Both the position numbers and the translations under genes were made by a program. Positions 56,233-64,000 of a stretch of 64,000 nt of DNA are shown here, piece after piece. This DNA is from Stomoxys calcitrans. Taxonomy: Eukaryota; Arthropoda; Insecta; Diptera; Muscidae. Under the pieces are notes generated by a model. The model was given only the letters and a program-made list of their open reading frames with translations, had not been told where the DNA came from and searched no databases. Where the stretch lies: assembly GCF_963082655.1 (NCBI RefSeq), contig NC_081554.1:126827453-126891452 (forward strand). The letters run 5' to 3'. How positions within the stretch are numbered: position 1 is the first letter of the stretch; each line of letters opens with the position of its first letter.

Positions 56233-56775
56233 TTTATTAGTACGCCTTTGGCAAATGTTCTCGCACGAATACTGGCTAGTTAGTCATTGTGGCTGATATT
56301 TATCAAGAAATCTGGTTTTTTCACACACAATGAAATGCGACTCATGTTTGTATTAAAAATAAGCTGGTGTTTTTTTTTTGCGGTACAAGATAAAAACCTA
56401 GTAATTCTTAACCTACCGCTAGGGAGGTAGATTTAGTTTCAATATTGCTTTGGATACCAAATGAAATGGAAATAAATTGAAATAACCCCTTTAAAAATCA
56501 ACAAAGAACATAGATCGGCTCATAACATGGAACGGAGTACTTTTGAGTTATTTAATTAACATTTTGAGTTTCAAAGACTATACTTTTCCTTTGTCTATGC
56601 AAGGAATATCTTAAAACTTTTTGACAGAAAAGAAAAAATGCCATACGATGGGGATCTCAAAACTACATACAGATGGCGGTAGTAGTCAGAAGGTTAGGTT
56701 AGGTTGAAAAGAGGCTGCGTATTTTAATACGCGCCATGCCACTATGTAATCAGCTTGTTGTGCGCTCTAAAAACT
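56233..56775 (-). promoter_or_regulatory. Presumed promoter region of the GNBP3-like gene
   Basis: The 540 bp between the start codon and the next transposon. A TATA-like GATAAATATC lies at 56304-56295 (minus), about 65 bases before ATG, which would place a start site near 56270. It overlaps a GATA-type TTGATAA motif. I did not find a clear kappaB site, so immune induction is not shown by sequence. Confidence 0.35.
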
Positions 56776-57783
56776 AACAAGTAAAAGCGTGCTAAGTTCG
56801 GCCGGGCCGAATCTTATATACCCTCCACCATGGATCGCATTTGTCGAGTTCTTTTCCCGGCATCTCTTCTTAGGCAAAAAAAAGGATATAAGAAAAGATT
56901 TGCTCTGCTATTAGAGCGATATCAAGATATGGTCCGGTTTGGACCACAATTAAATTATATGTTGGAGACCTGTGTAAAATTTCAGCCAATTCGAATAAGA
57001 ATTGCGCTCTTTGTGAGCTCAAAAAGTAAAATAGAGAGATCGATTTATATGGGAGCTGTATCGGGCTATGGACCGACCATAATAAACACGTATGTTGATG
57101 GTTATGAAAGAATCCGTCGTACAAAATTTCAGGCAAATCGGATAATAATGGCGACCTTTAGAGGCTCAAGAAGTCAAGATCCCAGATCGTTTTATATGGC
57201 AGCTATATCAGGTTATGAACCGACTTGTACTTTATTTGGCATAGTTGTTGAAAGTAACAATAAAAAACATCTTGCGAAATTTCAGCCAAATTGGATAAGA
57301 ATTGCGCCCTCTAGAGGCTCAAGAAGTCAAGACCCAAGATCGGTTTATATGACAGCTATATGAGGTTATGCACCGATTTGAACCATACTTGGCACAGTTG
57401 TTGGATATCGTAACAAAACACGTCGTGCCAAAATTCAGTCAAATCGGATAAGAATTGCGCACTCTAGAGGCTTAAGAAGTCAAGACCCCAGATCGGTTTA
57501 TATGGCAGCTATATCAAAACATGGACCGATATGGCCCATTTACAATACCAACCGACCTACACTAATAAGAAGTATTTGTGCAAAATTTCAAGCGGCTAGC
57601 TTTACTCCTTCGGAAGTTAGCGTGCTTTCGACAGACAGACGGACGGACATGGCTAGATCGACATAAAACTTCACGACGATCAAGAATATATATACTTTAT
57701 GGGGTCTCAGACGAATATTTCGAGTAGTTACAATCAGAATGGCGAAATTAGTATACCCCCCATCTTATGGTGGAGGGTATAAT
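56776..57783 (-). mobile_element. DINE-1/Helentron-like element
   Basis: Very similar to 15228-16710 in opposite orientation, with fewer units and a GTCY tract reduced to three repeats. Both ends are intact (AACAAGTAAAAGCGTGC and CCCCCATCTTATGGTGG). Open frames across it (up to 177 codons) recur in other copies and are by-products of the repeat. Confidence 0.9.
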
Positions 57784-57809
57784 AAGTAATCTCAAAAAAA
57801 AAATCTATG

Positions 57810-58420
57810 TTTGAAATTCCGTGCTTCTTCCAAAATCCTTAATTGTTTTCCATGCCACGCCCGTAAGTTGGTTTATTGTGTCCCCACCTGAGTGCCGGTG
57901 GGCAATGACATAGGAAATGTTCCAACGTCTCTTCATCTTCCCCGCATGCCCTACTCATGCTATCATTTGCCGCACCGATTTTGCATATGAGCTCGTAGTC
58001 CTATGTGTCCCGTTATGATACCTTATGCTATACTGACCTCCTTCTTACTTCCTTTCAGTAGTAACTTCGCCTTCTCACGATCTGGATCTCCCCATAGGAT
58101 TTTCGCTGTGCTACCGACCGTTTTGCTGTTCCACTGCTTTAAATGCTTGTTCGTTGATCACGCCTTTAATTCGGACTGCGTCGAACCGAAAGGCTTCTTA
58201 TGAACCGAGTTTATTGACGGCAGTCCTATGGCCTTCCCTGCCAAATCGTCTGCTCTTTCATTCCCCTTACTCCGCTATGACCCTGCACCCAAACGATACG
58301 GATTGTGCCATCCTTAGAGAATGCGGCACAACAGCTCAAACCATTTAAATTGCTGCTGTCTCGATTCAATCCCACAGAGCAACGCAACGGCTACAGACTT
58401 GCGGCGGGTCAAAAGAGGGG
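57810..58420 (-). pseudogene. Non-LTR retroelement RNase H and C-terminal Cys region
   Basis: The minus strand reads a GHSGVRG-like RNase H end near 58290-58210 (homologous to 33060), then a linker, then SRACGEDEETLEHFLCHCPP near 57960-57890, the CxxC-H-C motif typical after RNase H in I/R1-type elements. Frameshifts are present. The piece is 5'-truncated. Confidence 0.7.
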
Positions 58421-58660
58421 TGAACTCTTATTTAAAATTCTTTATTAGATGAGAAACAACCCAACCAAATATATAAATTTTTTTTGGTGTTTTATAAAAA
58501 TGCAATAATTTGTATACTTACAGCCTGTTTCACTATTCCATTCAGTTTAATGCTTCCATTCACTCGCACGCTATCAGACAAACAGCTGATTTGCGTTAAA
58601 AAATCTTAACATATTTTGATGAAATTTGAAACACATATTGATGGGAGCTTATCCAAATAT

Positions 58661-58748
58661 ATCTCCAGGGATCTTTGCCCTAAGATATGTTTATATGTTT
58701 CTTGAGAGGTTGATAAAAACATATCTTAGGGCAAAGATCCCTTGAGAT
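58661..58748. repeat. Long hairpin: 32-bp inverted repeat, one mismatch
   Basis: Arms 58661-58692 and 58717-58748 are inverted copies with a single mismatch; 25 bp (58668-58692 with 58717-58741) are perfect, core ATCTTTGCCCTAAGATATGT. Loop 24 bases. It lies between decayed retroelements, and no family or RNA gene is recognised. Confidence 0.9.
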
Positions 58749-58849
58749 CGGCTGTCGCGGCAGCAGCATGGAATATAGTAAAGGCAAATCCACGGAAACA
58801 GCCCTTCACGACCTTGTCGGCTAAAAAAAGGGTTCTATCGCTGTTAAGG

Positions 58850-59990
58850 AATATACAATAGTGGTATTTCTTCACATTGAAGGTACCTTCAATAATGTAA
58901 AACTGACGTCAATCATGAAGGAGTTGGAGTTTCTAGGCATCAACTCTAGCGTTAGAAAGTTTATTAATAACTTACTTACTTAAAGATGTATTACGGCAGG
59001 CTTGGGATCTGTGGATCTAAAAAGATGGGTCAGCAGAGAAACACCTCATGGAGGTGTACTGTCTCCTCTACTTTGGAATATAGTCATTAACAATATATTA
59101 TTGTCTCTGGAAGAAAAAGGCGTAAAAGTAAGCAAAGTGTGCTTCTAAAAATGGTCTGGGTATAAATCCGTGGAAGACAGAAGTAGTTCTTTTCAGTAGG
59201 AGATACAAGTTGGCTACAGTGAAACCTGTCTCCTTGGGTGGAGAGTACGTTCCATTTACATAAAGCGCAAAATACCTGGGTGTTTTGCTGGACAGGAAAT
59301 TTAACTTCAAATCCAACATTTTGAAAAGGGGAAGAAAGGACACTCTTGCCCTATACACCTGCAAGAGGGACATTGGCAAAAGTTGGGGATTTAGACAACG
59401 TGTCATGCATTGGGTATATACTGCAGTTGTCAGACCTATAATGCTATATGGTGTTGTGGTCTGGTGAACGGCGCTTCAAAAAAAAACCTACTGCTCAATA
59501 CTTAACCGGATCAAAAGGATGGCTTGTTTGTGCATCACAGTTGCACTGAGAACGACACCATCTGATGCACTGAATTTAATGCTACATCTTATGCCTCTGG
59601 ACATTGTGGCTACCCAAATTGTGGCGACCACCGTCGTGAGGTTAAGGGAGCTTTCGCATTGGTCATGTGGCGGCTACGGACACTGTTTTATCCTTGATAC
59701 AATATCCGATGTTCCAGGCAGTGTGGATTATACCCTACCTGAGCCACTTTCTGATAAATATTACTGTACCTCTATTCCTGATAGAATCGATTGGAACTAC
59801 GATATCGCTGGTAACACCTGAGAACCTGCCTGATTTAGCGGATGTGAACATTCGCTAGTTATTGGACTTTTTAAAGCGATCTGGATAGTTCAACGGTAGA
59901 AACTAGAAGGCATCTTCCTTCTTCTGTTCCTGTGGTATCACAATGGACGAAAGTGTCTAAGTGAGTCTGATGGCAGACTGCCACTTAAAC
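58850..59990 (+). pseudogene. R1/LOA-like non-LTR RT and 3' end, decayed
   Basis: Blocks in order on the plus strand: VVFLHIEGTFNNV (first Asp changed to His), SRETPHGGVLSPLLWN (motif B), no YADD box because of a deletion near 59110, LDRKFNFKSNIL and RRKDTLALYTCKR, VVRPIMLYGVVVW, then PDLADVNIR and a 3' UTR shared with 14750-15125. The RNase H part is deleted. Same family as 3365-4015. Dead by motif loss and stops. Confidence 0.8.
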
Positions 59991-60179
59991 CTAACCTATC
60001 TAAATATAAATACCGTTCATCCTTGACCCAAAAAAGTGTAACATGTGAAAGAACAATTGAACATTTGAGAAAAGTTTATTGAACATTTGTTATAAATTGT
60101 AAACCTACTGATTTCAGGGCATCTCAACAATATTTGGGGTGTTGCAAATACGAGAAATTTAGTTTAAAAGATAAAATTC

Positions 60180-60960
60180 ACCGCCACTAAAATATGCATT
60201 ACTTTTTTCTTTCCTCTAAAGAGGAAATTCACTTTTATTTGTTTACTTTTTTTGTAAATTCTGACAACAGCTCCAATTAGTGCAGACTACTTTTCGTTTT
60301 TTTACGTGTTTTTGCGATTTTTTCGCCAAATGTTCTTATTTTTTCAAACTGTAGATCTGGCTCCATTTTCTCCTACGTAAGCCTATGTGAATAATTATAT
60401 AGTAGCTAGTGAACCCCAAACTCACTCGGAGAGGGTGGGTAACTACCAATCTTTCTCACCGCTTGTCACTCAGTCACTTGAATAAAAAGCAAAATGCTTT
60501 TCTCTTTCAATCAAAATTCGTCACTTATCGAAGAGTTCCTGTTGCTTTTGTGCCTTATATGGTGAGCTGAATTCCTTGAGCATCAGCAAATGTTTCTTTT
60601 TAGCTTCTTGATATTGATTTCACGAAAGCTCGATTTCAAGTGCAACTCAGATGTCAATATACCGATAGCTCGTGAAATTATGTGGATGCTAGCGAATTTA
60701 TTATAAGTGTTTCAGAGTACTTTCCAAGTAAAATTTGCATGCTACTTTTAACTCTTGTTGACTTTTTGCATCTTGTCCCCAAATTTCGAATCACTTGACT
60801 TAAAACGCCGATAAATTACACTGCATTTTCCAAAAATAAAGACTTCAAGCTTATTTTAAGATTTATTAGAAAAAGTGGTTTTCTTAACTTATTAAATAAT
60901 TTGTACAATAGAAAAACTATTTCAACGTAAGCATTATTGCTTTTTAAGTCATAACGCCGT
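60180..60960 (-). repeat. Unidentified 3.1-kb locus, unit 1
   Basis: Shares with units 2 and 3 an AAGTGAATTTCCTC-like stretch and the ACGTTGAAATAG block (minus, near 60925). It includes CCTTATATGG (60556-60565), which is a CArG-box sequence, echoed by CCCTTATATGA near unit 3. No coding frame is seen in this unit. Confidence 0.4.
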
Positions 60961-61399
60961 GTTTAATCCATTTTGCCCTTGCACCTTTTTGATTCTCATA
61001 AGATCAGTCGAAAGTATTAGTCGGTTCTAAACGATCAATCTTTGATGCCAGAATTCAAATTCAAATTTGGATTTTTAGATTAACTGATATATTCGGACAA
61101 GACTTCCTCGCAAAAGTCGATTTATTTATTTTTTGAAAAAATAGCGTGCTCAATTAATACCATTTTAGCACCCAAATTGGGGACAAATTGCGCGTCAACT
61201 TAGATGGATGCTATCTAAATATGAGGCGATTTGGGTCATCAGCTGTTTTACATTAAAAAGGAAGCAGTTTTTAAGTTAAGTAAACCAATTTATATGAAAG
61301 TTGTCCCTTCTCTCAAATAACATTTTTACAAATTTAATAAAAGGAAATAACTGATATATCTAGCATTAAATAAAAAAAAAAAAATATTTCATTGAATTG

Positions 61400-61941
61400 G
61401 ACCATCGCATATGGTGCTCAAATATAGGTATTTGGGAGTAGATTAGGAATCTGATACCCAAATGTGGGACCATGTATTTGGGGCACCGCCCCTTTCCCAA
61501 AACACCCCCCAAAGAGTAAAAATTTTGGGCCAAATGTTTGAGGACGCCTCATTCCATAAACTCCCCTTAAACCAATGGCAATATGGGGTTAAAATAAATA
61601 GCATTTGAGAGAAGAGCACGATGCTGATATTTTTTCTGGGCCAAGAGTCTAAGAGACCACCTCACCCCCGAAAACACCCCTAAATCGGACATCATGACAA
61701 TATCGAGCTTAAATAAAGACTTTTAATAGTGGAGTATATTAAACACCCAAACGTTAATGACCCTAAACCCTCCGAGCGAATTCATAGACCAGTAAAAATC
61801 ATATGGGATTCAGATAAAGGCATATTGTTATGCTTTTGCGATATACATCTTTTATTTCCGTTGCATGGTATTTCACTAAAAGCTCTTTAATTGTCGAAAA
61901 TAAATATTGAAGCCGGGCCCGCTCCGCTGCGGTTCAGCTGG
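61400..61941 (+). mobile_element. Helitron-like element, copy 4, 5'-truncated
   Basis: Units with GCAATATGGGGTTAAAATAA and CACCTCACCCCCGAAAACAC, then TTTTATTTCCGTTGCATGGT and the end GCGGTTCAGCTGG before T. The GC-rich pre-terminal block is in the inverted orientation compared with copies 1 and 3. Confidence 0.65.
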
Positions 61942-61959
61942 TAATTTATATACATATTA

Positions 61960-62300
61960 AAGTGAATCGTAATATATACCAATCTCTGTATTTTGCGCAC
62001 AATACAACGATAAATACCACGTCTATCTTCTTCCATGTCCTCAAATTTGTTTCGTTTGGAATGCAACTGTTTCATTTGTTCACATCCTATTTTTTTCTGC
62101 TTAACACTATTTCAACAAAGCACTTTTTAAAGTGCATTGCTTTTAATTAACAATTATTATTTAATAAATTATTTTATTTTATTGAGAGATAAATAAAAAC
62201 CGCACTTTCTATTTTTTTTCATTTCTCAAAGAGGAGAGAAACTCCAGTGCTGTACAGTTTTCGTAAGATCATAAATGTTTTACAACACAAAAAAAAAATT
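61960..62300 (-). repeat. Unidentified locus, unit 2
   Basis: The minus strand contains TTGAAATAGTGTTAAGCAG and then a frame reading IGCEQMKQLHSKRNKFEDME, homologous to unit 3. Flanking CTCAAAGAGGAGAG resembles unit 1. Confidence 0.45.
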
Positions 62301-62699
62301 AAAAACTAGGTTCAATTAAGAAATTTGTTCATTCAATTAAAAAAAATAAATTTGTGTTATTGATTAACAACTTTGCAATTTGGATTTATGGTAAGCCCAA
62401 AAATCCAATTAAGTTGGCTATTAACTCCATAAACCAATTATTTCAATGTTGCCCTTTCTTTGAAGCTACTTTTTTACTGCTTTAATAAATACAAATAATT
62501 CGTATTTTTCACATGAACCAAGAATTCTTATTTCATTGGTTTCAATTGAGTACAAAACATGAAATATATAGTTTAAAAATATAAATATATATTTCTTGTT
62601 TAATGATCCCAGACTTCGAAAAAAGAAGAAAAATTTTCGTTTCTTGTATGAACCTCTCTTCAATGACGGTGACATGGTCTGCAAGAAGTATTATAAACA

Positions 62700-63130
62700 C
62701 ATTCATTTATATACATAAATACCAATCTAGGCATTTTGTATACAGTACCACGAAATCTAGAACCACATATGTTATCTTCCGTCCTCAGTGCCGTTTTCAA
62801 GCCAATGTTAGCTCTATATAGGTAATTAAAATATGGTAATATTAATAATATTTCTATTTTATATAAACTAGGTTCGCATTCTTCAATTTCCTCCAATTTG
62901 ATCCGTTTGGAATTTGTCCATTCTGTTTCTTCACATCCAAATTTTTCCGCCTTTCACTATTTCAGCGTAACGTTTTTCACAATAAATTTTTTTACTTTGC
63001 AATTATAATTAAGCAAATTATATTTTATGGGGAGATAAAAAAAAAACTTCACTTTTCATGTTTCTTGATATTTTTCGTCTACCCACGCAACTTTGTGCCC
63101 TTATATGATAGAAGCGAGCCACTTCTCACT
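62700..63130 (-). repeat. Unidentified locus, unit 3
   Basis: The minus strand contains CTGAAATAGTGAAAGGCGG and then FGCEETEWTNSKRIKLEEIE, in the same relative frame as unit 2. A possible intron (GTTTATATAA ... CTATATAG) separates it from a block reading RFRGTVYKMPRLV, echoed by RGIYRCIVRKIQRLV in unit 2. Units 2 and 3 could be decayed gene copies or an unknown repeat. Confidence 0.45.
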
Positions 63131-63780
63131 TCTTTTCGCAATGGATATGAGTGAAAGGGAACACAATACAATCTTGATCATTGCAAAATTTATACTATTA
63201 AATAACAACTTAATTCGTACAAATAAGAATATATTCAACGTATGCCTTGTTTACCAATTACTTGTCGTGATACAAAAGAAAATCTTATTTCAATGTCAAA
63301 AATTCTTAAAGCAGTTATCACCTTGTTTGAAAAGTTGTTAATCGGCCAAATATAGACCTATATTTTTTCTGTATACTAAAATTACTAATTCGAGCGTGAG
63401 TTTGTGAAATCATGCTCACGGCACTAAGCACTCACTAAAAAAATCACGACTCACGGGAAGTAACTACTCACGAGATACTCATGACTCAAGAAAAAATCAC
63501 GACTAACAATAAAAAAAAAAATGAAAAACCTCATCATACTATATTTGAAGTACGAATTCAGACACACTTACACTATTGGCAAATTATGAAAGAAATACGA
63601 GCAGAAACATTTTCTGTCTACAAATGCATAAAAAAGACGAATAAAAACACAGACCCGAGTAAAAAATTGAAGCCGCCTCACATTATATGGTGGAAAAGTC
63701 TTCTAACCAAAGTCGAAACGCGTCCCATAGTGGTTGGTTTGTATTGCGATCTCTGGAATCCCTAACAGAAAAAAAATTCA
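63131..63780. other. No gene recognised
   Basis: AT-rich. 63395-63490 contains four TCACG-centred repeats (ACTCACGG..., CTCACGAG), possibly a small internal repeat. Confidence 0.35.
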
Positions 63781-63860
63781 GCAGAACCGGGCCGCGATTC
63801 GAACCTGGGCACACGGACCAGAAGCGAGAGCCGTTGCCGTTAACTAGCGTTCGAAGCCAT
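63781..63860 (-). repeat. tRNA-related fragment
   Basis: The minus strand has CCAGGTTCGAATCGCGGCC, a strong B box, preceded by GGCTCTCGCTTCTGGTCC, similar to an anticodon arm. The A box is poor and no acceptor stem is seen, so it is more likely a SINE head than a tRNA gene. Confidence 0.45.
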
Positions 63861-64000
63861 CAATACAACTTCCAACAGATGCAATCTGCAATCATTGAGC
63901 TCGTCTTGCAAGAGAAACCAACGAAAATTGAGAAATTTAATGATCTTCGCCCTAAAAGGCAAAAAACTTGAAAATAAAAAAATTTATATGGTCAGATCCT

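Noticed and set aside
56690..56712. GGTTAGGTTAGG, also near 19905 and 59985, resembling insect telomere repeat TTAGG
   Set aside because: Only two or three units occur, and Diptera lack TTAGG telomeres. One instance lies at the tail of an R1-like element, so these are short dispersed motifs.
56830..57363. 177-codon open frame beginning MDRICRVLFPASLL
   Set aside because: It lies wholly inside a DINE-like element and repeats with its ~150-bp units. Similar frames recur in the other copies with stops and indels. It is a by-product of the repeat, not a gene.

Overview
The window looks like intergenic and intronic DNA from a large, transposon-rich genome of a higher (calyptrate, probably muscid) fly. 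Three things point there: an intronless GNBP3-type immune recognition gene closest to the Drosophila family, short ~50-65 bp introns in the other gene, and about twenty copies of a repeat that shares its core modules with Drosophila INE-1/DINE-1 (the CATAAAGTATATATATTC box and a GTCY microsatellite after CATGTCCGTC). The exact species is inference; Stomoxys, Musca or a close relative would fit.

Only two host genes are well supported, both on the minus strand. At 20415-21997 a four-exon gene encodes a 417-residue protein that I identify as the fly counterpart of CATIP, a cilium/actin-associated protein with a C-terminal RIIa-like docking domain. At 54769-56232 a single exon encodes a complete 487-residue beta-1,3-glucan-binding protein of the GNBP3 type (signal peptide, CBM39, catalytically dead GH16 domain), expected to sense fungal glucan upstream of Toll. 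Two weaker gene fragments are proposed from splice signals and open frames: the first two exons of an unrecognised gene starting at 20142 (minus), and a terminal exon at 41008-41122 (plus) with a His-rich tail.

Almost everything else is mobile DNA. (1) DINE-1/Helentron-like elements of 0.4-1.5 kb, built of ~150-bp internal tandem units, occur in both orientations across the whole window. (2) A second, Helitron-like family with A^TC...CTRR^T ends and CCCC-rich internal tandem units occurs at 8.7-11.0, 28.1-29.8, 30.4-32.3 and 61.4-61.9 kb. (3) A non-LTR retrotransposon (33958-39097, minus) has its endonuclease-RT frame interrupted first by a 607-bp mariner foldback element and then by a DINE-like element. 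(4) Decayed R1/LOA-, I- and CR1/Jockey-like RT and RNase H pieces, (5) Tc1/mariner transposase relics, (6) three 234-236 bp mariner-type MITEs, (7) tRNA-derived SINEs, and (8) a TIR element carrying a Penelope-like RT fragment complete the picture. Several insertions lie inside other insertions, so a relative history can be read directly.

The stretch 60.0-63.1 kb holds three diverged copies of an unidentified unit with a partly conserved peptide. Nucleotide-level boundaries for repeats are read by eye and are good to a few bases where terminal motifs are seen, and to tens of bases elsewhere.
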